A DNA stretch of 64,000 nucleotides from Desulfobulbaceae bacterium (lineage in GTDB: Bacteria > Desulfobacterota > Desulfobulbia > Desulfobulbales > VMSU01): the NCBI GenBank assembly GCA_015231515.1, contig JADGBM010000002.1:1-64000 (forward strand). The letters run 5' to 3'. The notes below the pieces were generated by a model, which was not told the DNA's origin, made no database searches, and was given only the letters and a program-made list of their open reading frames with translations. Every line of letters begins with the position of its first letter. Positions within the stretch are counted from its first letter, which is position 1. The position numbers were made by a program, and so were the translations under genes. Of the stretch, positions 44,147 to 53,373 are shown piece after piece.

Positions 44147-45520
44147 CTATTTAACTACCCCAACCATTTCGAAATACTGCTTAATACCAGAATGGATTTT
44201 CTCAATGAGAGCCGGGGTCATCGATGTATGACCGTACACCTTGGTCTGCTCAATATCGACCTCTGCAGAATTAGAGACAGACTTATAGTCAAGCGTGTTA
44301 GCAAGTAAATTGCCCATTACAACGGCTGTCAGTTCCTTAGGAGCCCTGTCAAAATCCTGATCGTACTTTTCATGTTTTAAGAGAATTTGCTCAAACTTTT
44401 CAGGAAAGCCCATATTTTTTACAAACATAGCACCGACAAACGGATGCAGTTTCCTGACAACCTCGGATAACAAGGTCATATCAAGCTCTTTTTCATCTTT
44501 GTATACCTGAGCAAAGATACGTATTAAAATCAGTCTACCCAGATCGTGCATCACCCCAGCAGTAAAACAAATAAACGGGTTATCATATTTCAGATGTTCA
44601 GCGACCATTCGACTGGCAACCCCGCAGGCTATTGAGTGTGAAGACAGGCTCTGCAAGTCCGCTTCAAAACGGGAATCAGTCAAGGCGTGCATGGCTCGGT
44701 TACTCAGGAATACGACAACCTCTTTAACCTCTTGCATGCCAACTCTGGAAATTGCATCATCAACAGAAGAACATTTGTTAGCGCCGCAAAACAGCGCAGA
44801 ATTGGAGAGAGCAATCAACTTGGATGAAATATTTTGATCCGGTGCTATAACCTTACCAAGGTCTTTAAACGTTGCCTGCTCATTCGCCATTGTTTCCTGA
44901 ATTTTAAAGATGATGTCAGGCATTGAGGGCAGGTCAAGTTTTTCCGCCTTAGCTGTCTCAAATATTTTCTGGCCGGCTTCCTTCGGAGTCATCTCCCCTG
45001 ATTGCATTGCAGTACAAAAATCTTGTATTCTACTTGATGAGGTTCCTTTGTTAGAAATTTCAAGCTGAGCCTTTTGCCTGGCAAGTCGCTGATCATCAGA
45101 TTGGGCATTATGCGGCGCAGACTTCTTCTCTCCCGGGGGGGACATTTTCGACAGAGGACTGTAGGCAGCAAATTTATCCCGGAGCGCTTCAACCACAAAA
45201 GGTTTCATGATATAGCCCTGAATCCCAAGCTGGGCACAGGCTATAATTTCTGCCTTGTCTTTCACCCCCGAGGCGATAAAAATCTTGGTTGTGGTGTCTT
45301 TGCGTTTCTGGCGAATATTCTTCAGGACAATATAGCCGGACACATTTGGCATCATCATATCAAGAATTATTATCTCTGGCGCCTTGGAAAAATAGAGATC
45401 AAGGCCTGCCTTTCCATCATCGGCAAAATACACCTCGAACCAGGCCTCCAGGAATATCCTCTTGTATAACAACTGAATATTCGTATCATCTTCAATAATT
45501 AAAACTTTTGGCTTATCCAA
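44147..45520 (-). CDS. Receiver-HDOD domain protein
   Basis: 457 residues. Receiver (1-120) with IIEDDTN, IIILDMMMPNVSG and KPF. A variable linker follows. The HDOD domain (about 190-390) is recognised by LPSMPDIIFKIQETMANEQATFKDLGKVIAPDQNISSKLIALSNSALF and AGVMHDLGRLILIRI. HDOD lacks full HD phosphodiesterase residues and usually acts as a signalling scaffold in motility or stress control. Lies downstream of, and on the same strand as, the hybrid kinase at 45634 and may be its output. Confidence 0.87.
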   Translation of the reverse strand: MDKPKVLIIEDDTNIQLLYKRIFLEAWFEVYFADDGKAGLDLYFSKAPEIIILDMMMPNVSGYIVLKNIRQKRKDTTTKIFIASGVKDKAEIIACAQLGIQGYIMKPFVVEALRDKFAAYSPLSKMSPPGEKKSAPHNAQSDDQRLARQKAQLEISNKGTSSSRIQDFCTAMQSGEMTPKEAGQKIFETAKAEKLDLPSMPDIIFKIQETMANEQATFKDLGKVIAPDQNISSKLIALSNSALFCGANKCSSVDDAISRVGMQEVKEVVVFLSNRAMHALTDSRFEADLQSLSSHSIACGVASRMVAEHLKYDNPFICFTAGVMHDLGRLILIRIFAQVYKDEKELDMTLLSEVVRKLHPFVGAMFVKNMGFPEKFEQILLKHEKYDQDFDRAPKELTAVVMGNLLANTLDYKSVSNSAEVDIEQTKVYGHTSMTPALIEKIHSGIKQYFEMVGVVK

Positions 45521-45633
45521 AATCTTCTCTTAAGTGTTAACTTATGTTTGATTGCGACCCGAAGATTTTTCACAGTCCCACAGTTTGCTTATTGCCGATT
45601 ATAGGTTGCCAAACTTCAATATACCACACACCA

Positions 45634-48147
45634 TCATTTGCAGTGAATTTTAACGTTTGCAATATACTCACCTAGTTTCTCTAACAGTTTGCCGGCAGCC
45701 TTTTGGTCATGGTCTTTTGCAGCGGTTTCAATTTTTGCCCCAAGTTCTGTTATATACCGCATTCCGTATGCCCCACCCGAACCTTTTACTCGATGACCAG
45801 ACGACTGCAGCGCCTCATAATCACCGGCAGATGCCACCTTGCGCATCTCTTCAACATCTTCTATCAACTCTTTCAGATATAACAGAGTTAAAGACTCCAA
45901 ATCAGCATCCACAAAAATATGGTTTTTATCATTGCCTGGTTTTTCGGCAACAACTTCAGAGTGAGGCACAGGAAGGCTCTTCGTAGATTCTGGAGCCTTT
46001 AAAAGCCATTTTTCCACCATCGCCAGAAACTGTTTTTTCTGCAGGGGTTTTGAGATGTAATCATCCATACCGGCCTCAAGGCATTTCTCGCGATCACCAC
46101 TCATGGCGTTAGCTGTCATAGAAATAATTGGCACTCGTACAGAAGGCTCTGGAATATACACGGCCGAATCCAAATCAAGATCTTCTATGCGCATATTTTT
46201 CGGGCCCAGCTTTCTAATTGCGCGGCAGGCATCATAGCCGTTCATGACAGGCATCTGCATATCCATCAGAATCAAATCGTAATCCTTTTCACTTGCCAAG
46301 TTCACTGCCTCCTGCCCGTTTTCTGCAAGATCGACTGAATAACCAGCCCCGCTAAGGTGGGCCATGGCAATCTGCTGATTAGCAGGGTAATCTTCAACCA
46401 GAAGAATTTCCCCGCCCCGAACGTGAACTTCTGCAATGGTATGCCGGGTAACTAATTGAGACGATTGTTCTGCTGAATCAACTACCAAGACCCTCACAGC
46501 TACCTGGTTTAACTCTCTTGCGGATACTGGTTTGGGTAGATACCCATTGATACCGGCCTTTTTACATCTCTCACCATCACCTCGCATCCCAATGGGCGTG
46601 AGTAGAATAAAAGGCACTCTAGAAGCCAGTTTGAGGTTCATCAAGTTGGTGGCCAGATCGAATCCGCTCATGCCCTTCATTTTGAGATCAGCTATTACAA
46701 GACCAAACAAGTTGTCTCCACTCTGATTTTCAAACATTGCCAGGGCTTCTTCGCCACTACCAGCCTCATGACAAACACAGCCCCAGTTTTTCAGGTATTG
46801 AACCAATGTGGTCCTGGTGGCGTCGCTGGAATCAACGACTAGAACGTTAAGCCCCACAAGATCAACAAACACTGGGGAACAATTAGTTTCTTGGCCTTTC
46901 TGCTGTGCAAAGGGAATCGTAAACCAAAACTCACTGCCCTTGCCCTCTTCACTGGTTAAGCCAATTTTACCTCCCAGTAGTTCCGTTAACTGTTTTGAGA
47001 TAGCGGTGCCCAAGCCAGTTCCACCATACTTTCTGGTAGTGGAGTTGTCTGCCTGGGTAAAACTTTCAAAAATCGCCCCCTGCTTATCCTGGGGGATACC
47101 AATACCGGTATCTTTTACAGAAAAAAGGCAGTTGATCTCATGCTCTTGTTGAGACTCTAGGATCACACGAATAACTATCTCTCCACCCTCGGGCGTGAAT
47201 TTTATGGCATTCCCAACAAGATTACCTAAGATCTGTCGTATACGGGTAGGATCTCCGACAACCTTGGGAGGGATGTCTGGTGCAAAAAGAGCAATCAGCT
47301 CAAGCCCCTTCTGCTGTGATCTATAGGCAAAAACCTTTGTTAAATCGTCGAACAGATATCGTAGATCAAAGGGTAAGCGCTCAACTTCTAACTTGGCAGA
47401 CTCAATCTTGGCAAGATCCAAAACGTCACAGACCAACTCATTCAAAGCATTGGCCTCTGAGTGAATCGTTTCGATTATTGCCTTTTGTTTAATATCAAGT
47501 TCTGTCTCAAGAGCTAGCTCGGCCATACCGAGAACTCCGTTTAACGGAGTTCTAATTTCGTGGCTCATATTGGCCAGAAAGGTGCTCTTAGCAATATTTG
47601 CTGCCTCCGCTGCTTCTCTTGCTGCATGCAACTGTTCATTTGAGTCAAGAAGATCTTTGGTTCTATTTTCCACCAACAACTCAAGGTTATCCTTATATGA
47701 TCGAAGCTCATCTTCTATGACCTGCCGCTTTTGGATTTCTTTATCATACTTTTGCAAAAGATTTTTCTCTCTGATAAGCCGAGTGATTCTCGCCAGCAGC
47801 TCATCCTGGGTAAACGGCTTTGCAATAAGGTCTGTGGCTCCAGCCGTTATCACTTCCACATAAGAATGGTGTTCACTATGCCCGGTCATCACGAGTACTT
47901 TTATTTGCCGGCAGCAATTTTTCACATACTCCAGAATCGCCATTCCGTCTGCATTCGGCATCATCATGTCAGTGATGACTATATCCACAGGATTGGCTTT
48001 CAACAGCTCAATCGCCTCTAAACCATCCGCAGCTGTCAAAAAATTATATCCCGCTGACGAAACATACCTGCCGACCAGATACAAATAGTCACTGTCATCA
48101 TCAACTAGCAGAATAATTTCTTTGGTATTGTTTTCGTTGGATGTCAT
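45634..48147 (-). CDS. Hybrid kinase REC-HK-REC-REC-HPt
   Basis: 837 residues, no membrane helix. Receiver 1 (10-130, DIVITDMMMPNADG), coiled coil (130-180), HisKA (MSHEIRTPLNGVLGM), HATPase_c (NLVGNAIKF, DTGIGI, GTGLGTAIS), receiver 2 (about 430-545, LVIADLKMKGMSG), receiver 3 (about 570-700, LILMDMQMPVMNGYDACRAI) and HPt (about 735-830, SGHRVKGSGGAYGM). A cytoplasmic phosphorelay. Its start region faces the actin/coiled-coil cluster across 200 bp, so the two are divergently transcribed. Possible donor for the receiver at 58505. Confidence 0.88.
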   Translation of the reverse strand: MTSNENNTKEIILLVDDDSDYLYLVGRYVSSAGYNFLTAADGLEAIELLKANPVDIVITDMMMPNADGMAILEYVKNCCRQIKVLVMTGHSEHHSYVEVITAGATDLIAKPFTQDELLARITRLIREKNLLQKYDKEIQKRQVIEDELRSYKDNLELLVENRTKDLLDSNEQLHAAREAAEAANIAKSTFLANMSHEIRTPLNGVLGMAELALETELDIKQKAIIETIHSEANALNELVCDVLDLAKIESAKLEVERLPFDLRYLFDDLTKVFAYRSQQKGLELIALFAPDIPPKVVGDPTRIRQILGNLVGNAIKFTPEGGEIVIRVILESQQEHEINCLFSVKDTGIGIPQDKQGAIFESFTQADNSTTRKYGGTGLGTAISKQLTELLGGKIGLTSEEGKGSEFWFTIPFAQQKGQETNCSPVFVDLVGLNVLVVDSSDATRTTLVQYLKNWGCVCHEAGSGEEALAMFENQSGDNLFGLVIADLKMKGMSGFDLATNLMNLKLASRVPFILLTPIGMRGDGERCKKAGINGYLPKPVSARELNQVAVRVLVVDSAEQSSQLVTRHTIAEVHVRGGEILLVEDYPANQQIAMAHLSGAGYSVDLAENGQEAVNLASEKDYDLILMDMQMPVMNGYDACRAIRKLGPKNMRIEDLDLDSAVYIPEPSVRVPIISMTANAMSGDREKCLEAGMDDYISKPLQKKQFLAMVEKWLLKAPESTKSLPVPHSEVVAEKPGNDKNHIFVDADLESLTLLYLKELIEDVEEMRKVASAGDYEALQSSGHRVKGSGGAYGMRYITELGAKIETAAKDHDQKAAGKLLEKLGEYIANVKIHCK

Positions 48148-48296
48148 AGGGTAATTTTGTATAAATTAATCGGTAAAGGTCGAGTGTCCTGGGTAAATTT
48201 CACCTTTTCGCTTTTACGAATTAATCAACGAATTAACTGTTGCAAACAGAAAAAATATTATATAAAGAAAATAAGGAGATATTGGTAGTTTTTGCC

Positions 48297-48320
48297 GATA
48301 CAGATACAGATACAGATACA
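48297..48320 (+). repeat. (GATACA)4 hexanucleotide repeat
   Basis: Four perfect GATACA units 25 bases upstream of the first cluster gene's ATG. The repeat keeps reading frame, so slippage would change leader length, not frame. Confidence 0.8.
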
Positions 48321-48344
48321 GAATTATCGCGTAAGGAGATGATT

Positions 48345-49016
48345 ATGGCAACCAAAAAAAAATGTAAATCAAATCTGGTCTTTAAAGCAATCTCGGCACC
48401 CCTTAATCTCTGCGGCCGTACTCTGTTAGCGGCCTATGATACCTGCGCAGCGCCTCTTTCCTTTCTGGCCGGTGCAACAAAGAAAGCGTCGGGCAAAAAC
48501 ACTCATCAGCAAAGTGCTGCAATTGTTCAACAAATACAAGAGTATAGATCCGACCTCGAAGGGCTATGCACCAGCTTGGGAAGTGAGATATATCATGCCG
48601 ACAAGTCTGAGGAGGCAACTGCCAATGTCAAAATAATACAAGACGACATTGAAACCCTAAAGCGGATTATCGCCCTTCTCGAAAAGAAGCTGTCAACACT
48701 TAATACCCCAGAGCAAAAACAGGATTCTGATACTCTTTCTGAAGCACCACCAGCTGAACCGGAACAAACTCCCAAGGCTGCACAAAAAAGTAGCCAATCA
48801 TCGACCAAACAGAAACAAACAAAAAACAAAACTACGCACAAACAAGCACTTGCAAAGACTCCCACTATTCCAGCTGGAAACAAATACACTCCGGCCGGAT
48901 TGAATAAAATGCTCAAAAATGAGCTGTTGGCAATAGCAAAGGAACAATCGATCACCTGTAACGATTCTATGACCAAAAATGAGATAATTTCGTTATTAAC
49001 CAAAAAGCCCAAATGA
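48345..49016 (+). CDS. Cluster protein with hydrophobic N-helix, coiled coil and Rho_N/SAP-like end
   Basis: About 223 residues. ATG 48345 follows AAGGAG by 6 bases; a longer in-frame start at 48240 would translate the GATACA repeat and is less likely. Residues 10-45 (AISAPLNLCGRTLLAAYDTCAAPLSFLAG) are hydrophobic or amphipathic. A coiled coil follows (60-120), then a Pro/Gln/Lys-rich linker. The C-terminal YTPAGLNKMLKNELLAIAKEQSI...MTKNEIISLL resembles Rho_N/SAP helical motifs. The N-terminal third resembles that of the HEAT protein at 54394. First gene of the actin cluster; no known family for the full protein. Confidence 0.7.
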   Translation: MATKKKCKSNLVFKAISAPLNLCGRTLLAAYDTCAAPLSFLAGATKKASGKNTHQQSAAIVQQIQEYRSDLEGLCTSLGSEIYHADKSEEATANVKIIQDDIETLKRIIALLEKKLSTLNTPEQKQDSDTLSEAPPAEPEQTPKAAQKSSQSSTKQKQTKNKTTHKQALAKTPTIPAGNKYTPAGLNKMLKNELLAIAKEQSITCNDSMTKNEIISLLTKKPK

Positions 49017-49188
49017 TTCTTGCGGATTATACGAAAATAGAGTCGTAGATCTACTATTTTCAATTGCATATGAAGCCACGATCAAATACAATGTTGCAAA
49101 TATTTATCAATGTTTTTCTTAACTTTCATCCAGCCGTGCGGATCAGTTCAATTCCACATTGCCTTGGACGATAAACCGGAGGCAAGAT

Positions 49189-49695
49189 ATGAAAATCACA
49201 AGTGAAACATATTATCCGGAAGATGCTTCAGCACTAAAAGATATTGGCCGCTATACTTCGGCCACCTTTGAATATTCTTCACTCGTGCTATCAAGCGTAT
49301 TCGAGCGCGGCAGCAGGTCGTTCAGTGGTGTTACTACTGCTGCGTGCCCCAGCAAAAGTGCCATAAAAAGCCTCAACTCCCTTTTTAAGCCTTTTAAGCA
49401 ACTAGGGAAACAAGCAAGTAGTCTTGTTCGTCCGTTCACCTGGACAGCAAGACAGGTTGCCGAGGTCGGCGAACGAGGAGTCCCTGTCCACCTTGACAAG
49501 AAATCCATTGCGGCATTACAGGGTTCAATGCAACGAATTGAAGAGCGCCTTGCAAATATTGAAAAAAATGGACTGTCTTTCTCCGGTTCGGTACAGCACC
49601 CAACTGCAGACGACTTTAAAGAGAAACCAAGTAAAGAAAAAAATATGCTGCTGCGCGCTGTTCTTGAAGACAGTAAGCACACCCTTGACGACTAA
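49189..49695 (+). CDS. Actin-cluster protein of unknown family
   Basis: About 168 residues. ATG 49189 follows CGGAGG. No known domain. A Ser/Thr-rich N-terminal region (YTSATFEYSSLVLSSVFERGSRSFSGVTTAAC) is followed by an amphipathic stretch (LNSLFKPFKQLGKQASSLVRPF). A predicted short coiled coil (DKKSIAALQGSMQRIEERLANIEKNG) precedes an acidic/Lys tail. Not secreted. Sits between the first cluster gene and the actin gene, all on the same strand, so a filament-associated or membrane-adaptor role is possible. Confidence 0.65.
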   Translation: MKITSETYYPEDASALKDIGRYTSATFEYSSLVLSSVFERGSRSFSGVTTAACPSKSAIKSLNSLFKPFKQLGKQASSLVRPFTWTARQVAEVGERGVPVHLDKKSIAALQGSMQRIEERLANIEKNGLSFSGSVQHPTADDFKEKPSKEKNMLLRAVLEDSKHTLDD

Positions 49696-49813
49696 ACAGC
49701 TTTGAAAATATTTTTTTTAAGCTGAAACCATAAAAACTCAATCCCAGGCAACAAAACGGTAGTAATGCGTTGTAGGCCTGGGCAATTATGGAAAAACAAT
49801 CAAGGAAAACACT

Positions 49814-50884
49814 ATGAGGGAGCACAGATTGTTAAACGTAGGCATTGATCTAGGAACATCCAGGAGTGTTATCGCCTGTGACAACGGAATACGGACATAT
49901 GTGGCAAGCTGTATAGGCTATCCCAAGGATGCCATATCTCAAAAATTTCTGGGCAGCAACGCCATTTATGGCGATGAGGCCATAAAAAACCGGATGGCAT
50001 TAAATATCTTCAGGCCATTTGAAGGCGGTCTTCTCAAGTATACTGATGACGAGGCGGACCCGGAGGGTTATCAGAAGGCAGTATCCATCGCCAGGGAACT
50101 TCTCAAGTATCTTCTTACTCAGATATCACCCGACAAGCAGACTATTCCTACTAAGATACGAGCCGTAATTGGTACTCCTGCCTTAGCGAGCAAAAAAAAC
50201 AAAAAATCGCTGATGACTTTGTCGAAAGGTTTGGTTGAATCGGTAATGATAGCCTCAGAACCTTTCTGTGTTGCCTATGGGCTCAACATTTTGCATAACT
50301 CCATTGTTGTTGATATTGGCGCTGGTACAGTCGACTTGTGCCGTATGAGCGGGGCCCTCCCAAATGAAGAGGATCAGATTACCACCCATAAAGCAGGAAA
50401 CGCTATAGACGAAGCCCTGTTAAACCTCATTACTGCCAAATATCCGGAAGCAAACCTCTCCGTGAACATGATCAAAAAATTCAAGGAAGACAATGCAACC
50501 ATTACCTCTCGGAGTGAGGTGCTTGAAATAACTCTGCCGATTAACGGCAAGCCCACAAAGCTTGATGTCACTGACGAGGTCAAGCAGGCATGCCGCTCCA
50601 TTGTGCCGGACATAGTCGAAGGTATACAAGCATTGGTTGCCAAGTTTGATCCTGAGTTTCAGGAAGAGTTAAAAGCCAACATCATTCTTGCCGGTGGCGG
50701 CAGCCAGATGATTGGCCTGCGGCAAGAGATAGAGAAGTATATGCAGGAACACCTTGGCTCAGGAAAGGTACGTAAAGTTGAAGAACCGCTCTATGCCGGA
50801 GCAAACGGCGCTTTGATGCTATGCAAGGATATGCCGGAAGAGTATTGGAAAGAGCTTGAATCATCAGCACTTGTATCAAAATAA
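49814..50884 (+). CDS. mamK: MamK-like bacterial actin
   Basis: 356 residues, ATG after AAGGA. All actin-fold nucleotide motifs are present: phosphate-1 GIDLGTSRSV (10-19), phosphate-2 VVDIGAGTVDL (164-174) and adenosine LAGGGSQMIGL (291-301). Several stretches are nearly those of magnetosome MamK: CIGYPKDAI, YGDEA, RAVIGTPALAS, SEPFCVAYGLNIL, EDQITTHKAGNAIDEALL and the ending PEEYW. This places it in the MamK (Mad28-like) branch rather than MreB, ParM or FtsA. It should polymerise into cytoplasmic filaments that position cargo. Its neighbours are coiled-coil proteins, not the usual magnetosome membrane genes. Confidence 0.88.
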   Translation: MREHRLLNVGIDLGTSRSVIACDNGIRTYVASCIGYPKDAISQKFLGSNAIYGDEAIKNRMALNIFRPFEGGLLKYTDDEADPEGYQKAVSIARELLKYLLTQISPDKQTIPTKIRAVIGTPALASKKNKKSLMTLSKGLVESVMIASEPFCVAYGLNILHNSIVVDIGAGTVDLCRMSGALPNEEDQITTHKAGNAIDEALLNLITAKYPEANLSVNMIKKFKEDNATITSRSEVLEITLPINGKPTKLDVTDEVKQACRSIVPDIVEGIQALVAKFDPEFQEELKANIILAGGGSQMIGLRQEIEKYMQEHLGSGKVRKVEEPLYAGANGALMLCKDMPEEYWKELESSALVSK

Positions 50885-50996
50885 CCAGGGAAAACCATCA
50901 ATACTATAATCAGAGTTTTTTTGTATTAACAGTAGTAATACAAAAATAGAGATACAACCACCGCGTAACATTTATTCATCGAAGGGGGAAGTAGAT

Positions 50997-51395
50997 ATGG
51001 AAGACCAACAGGAAAGAGACCTCAGGTACAAACTTGAACATTTTGGCGACGTTGTAGTTGAAATGATTGAAGGTTTCGGATGCAACATCACTAAGGGCTT
51101 CCGCGGCATTTGGCTAACACGTCACATTAATGGTGCCAAGCGGGATAGAAACAATGTCGTCTACCGCATCGGTGAACGCGTAGTTACTCTGCGCAAAGAT
51201 ACCGCTGATCTGTTTGCCGATGACACAGAGATGACAACACTTTTTAGCGAATTCGACGGTGCAGATCAAAAACTCGAAGATATGATTAATGAGCGCGAAG
51301 AGCGACTTGACCGCATCAGAGGTAAAATTAAAGCTGCTACTGCTGTTATGGAAGAAGACTCTTTCCCCGATGACATGGCAGCAGCACCAGCATAA
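50997..51395 (+). CDS. Small cluster protein, paralogue of the gene at 60604
   Basis: 132 residues after GAAGGGGGAAG. Pattern RYKLEHFGDVVVEMIEGFGCNITKG, then NNVVYRIGERVVTLRKDTADLFADD, then a helical end rich in Glu/Arg (DQKLEDMINEREERLDRIRGKI) and an Ala tail. The protein at 60604-60987 shares all three segments in the same order. No known family recognised. The pair brackets the cluster, one member beside the actin and the other beside the AAA+ gene. Confidence 0.7.
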   Translation: MEDQQERDLRYKLEHFGDVVVEMIEGFGCNITKGFRGIWLTRHINGAKRDRNNVVYRIGERVVTLRKDTADLFADDTEMTTLFSEFDGADQKLEDMINEREERLDRIRGKIKAATAVMEEDSFPDDMAAAPA

Positions 51396-51512
51396 TTAAT
51401 ACGCTTTACAAACTGCGAAATTAAACGAGTGTCCTTTGGCATTTTGTCAATTAGCGGCAAGTAAGCCCCCTTCATTAATCTTACCGCCGCCGTATACGAC
51501 TAGGAAATATAC

Positions 51513-52376
51513 ATGACTGAAACGTCTGCAACCACACCTGCATCCCAGGCAAACATTGTCGCACAGGTACATGAAGCGCTTGCCAAAGTCAAAGCGGCAG
51601 CACGGGTTAAGCAACGTACCGTTGAAAACCTTATTGAATCTGCTCAGGCTGCCCATGGAAAAGTCTTGCAGAAATTTAACGATCATATTGACCTGTTAGA
51701 ACACGAGAAGGTTCGCCTGGCCAAAGAGGCGGAAGATTCCAAGGACGCTCAAGAAAAAGCAGAGGTTGCGTTGCTCGATGCTAAAGAATCTGTTCTTGCC
51801 ATGAAAAAGGAGATGGTGGTTCAAAAAGAGGAACACAGCCGTGCCGTAACGGACCTCACCAAAAAAAATAATGACTTAAAAAAAGAAAAAGAAGTACTGG
51901 TTAAACGTGTCGGCAGCCTTGAAAAAGACGTTGAAGGTAATGAGAAAAAAATACAGGCCCTGACTGCAGAACTTGAGACCTCAAAAGACGTTGAGAAGTC
52001 GTTAAAAAAAGAGATCGCAGAAACGGCCGAAAAACACAGTGCCGAGCTTAAAAAGCGCAATGAAAGTCATAAAGACGCCATTGAGGATCGTAACAAAAAA
52101 GCAAAAGAGCAGGCCGACAAAGATCTTTCAGCTATCGAGATACTTAAAAAGCAAAACGGCGATCTTACCACAGAACGCGACGCCTTAGCCAAAAATGTTT
52201 TAACATTGGAAGCTGCTGTCGATAACATGAAAGACGAGAAAGAACAAATCAAGAACTCATTGTCGAATCAAATAGCTGAACTCTCCGAAAAGCAGGCTTC
52301 TTTAGTATCTGAAAAAGAGGCAATGCAGGATAAATTAGAGCAGTTCCAGCGGGCCTGGGACAACATGGAAAGTTAA
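51513..52376 (+). CDS. Long coiled-coil protein A
   Basis: 287 residues, nearly all charged heptads from about residue 25 to the end (VRLAKEAEDSKDAQEKAEVALLDAKESVLAMKKEM and LKKEKEVLVKRVGSLEKDVEGNEKKI segments). No signal peptide, membrane helix or catalytic motif. Lys/Glu-rich with few aromatics, typical of rod-forming cytoskeletal proteins. The stop lies 4 bp before the next gene. A filament scaffold or cross-linker of the MamK-like protein is inferred. Confidence 0.75.
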   Translation: MTETSATTPASQANIVAQVHEALAKVKAAARVKQRTVENLIESAQAAHGKVLQKFNDHIDLLEHEKVRLAKEAEDSKDAQEKAEVALLDAKESVLAMKKEMVVQKEEHSRAVTDLTKKNNDLKKEKEVLVKRVGSLEKDVEGNEKKIQALTAELETSKDVEKSLKKEIAETAEKHSAELKKRNESHKDAIEDRNKKAKEQADKDLSAIEILKKQNGDLTTERDALAKNVLTLEAAVDNMKDEKEQIKNSLSNQIAELSEKQASLVSEKEAMQDKLEQFQRAWDNMES

Positions 52377-52380
52377 GAGC

Positions 52381-53373
52381 ATGCCTAATTTCCGACACGT
52401 AATAACCGACTGTATTCAGTCCGGTCGAACCGGCAATAAAGTTGACCTGCACCTTGTTGAGGCAGAAAAGAGCTGCGATGATGCGGCTGAAAGACTGATC
52501 AAAGTTCAAAATGAGTTGAAACAGGCTGAAAACCTTTTCAACCAAAGCAGTCGCTACCTGAAAAAACTTTTATCCGATGAGATAGCAGCTAAAATCGAAG
52601 TGCCTCGTTTGAGAAACGAACTCGGCGGCCTCAAGGATAAATTAATAACTTTAACCTTTGAAACTGATCGTTGGCAGGAAGTGTGCCGCAAGCAGGAAGG
52701 TCAAATCAATGAACTTCTTGAAAAAAAATTAGCTCTTAGCCAAGAGCTCAGCACTACCCAAAAAGCAGCTCAAGAAGCTGAAGAGACACACTGCGTCTTA
52801 AAAAAAGAGTGCGAAGACCTCTCAAACGGCATTGAAATTATCAGCGCACTCCAGGCTGAAATCGATATCTTCGAACATATTGTCCCTTGCACTCAGCCCG
52901 CTATCGAGGCCGAAAAACTATCATCAACTGAGCTAATAAACGATGTAAACAACATTGGTGTAAAAATACGCAGCGCGCTTGATAACAAGCAGCAAGCTGA
53001 CGCAAAAAGTGAAGAAAACAGTGCCAGTATCAACACCCGAAACAAAAGCATTGAGAAAACTCAGCTACATATAACCAAACTCGAAGACGAGTGTAGTAGT
53101 AAAAACGATGTAATTGCTTCACTGGATCGCGATATCACTGCCCTTACAAAGCAGGTTTATGAACTTCAGCAGCGTTATCAGACTTATTATGAGATTATTG
53201 AAGAGAGCAATGCCGTTACGCAAAAGAGAACTGCTCTAATAAACACTGTAAACGCCGAAAATACTAACTTAAAGGACTCACTTCTCGCCTGTAACAAGCT
53301 TGAGATGAAACTACGACTTGAAGAGCTTAAAATGAGTGTTTTTCTTAAAGAAACGGAGGAACTCAATGGCTGA
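52381..53373 (+). CDS. Long coiled-coil protein B
   Basis: 330 residues, start almost abutting the preceding gene. A short N-terminal head (MPNFRHVITDCIQSGRTGNKVDLHL) is followed by continuous coiled coil with a possible break near residue 160 (CPCTQPAIEAEK-like HIVPCTQPAI). Six or more scattered Cys. The last codons overlap the next gene. No enzymatic motif. Part of the same polycistron and presumably co-assembles with the other rods. Confidence 0.72.
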   Translation: MPNFRHVITDCIQSGRTGNKVDLHLVEAEKSCDDAAERLIKVQNELKQAENLFNQSSRYLKKLLSDEIAAKIEVPRLRNELGGLKDKLITLTFETDRWQEVCRKQEGQINELLEKKLALSQELSTTQKAAQEAEETHCVLKKECEDLSNGIEIISALQAEIDIFEHIVPCTQPAIEAEKLSSTELINDVNNIGVKIRSALDNKQQADAKSEENSASINTRNKSIEKTQLHITKLEDECSSKNDVIASLDRDITALTKQVYELQQRYQTYYEIIEESNAVTQKRTALINTVNAENTNLKDSLLACNKLEMKLRLEELKMSVFLKETEELNG

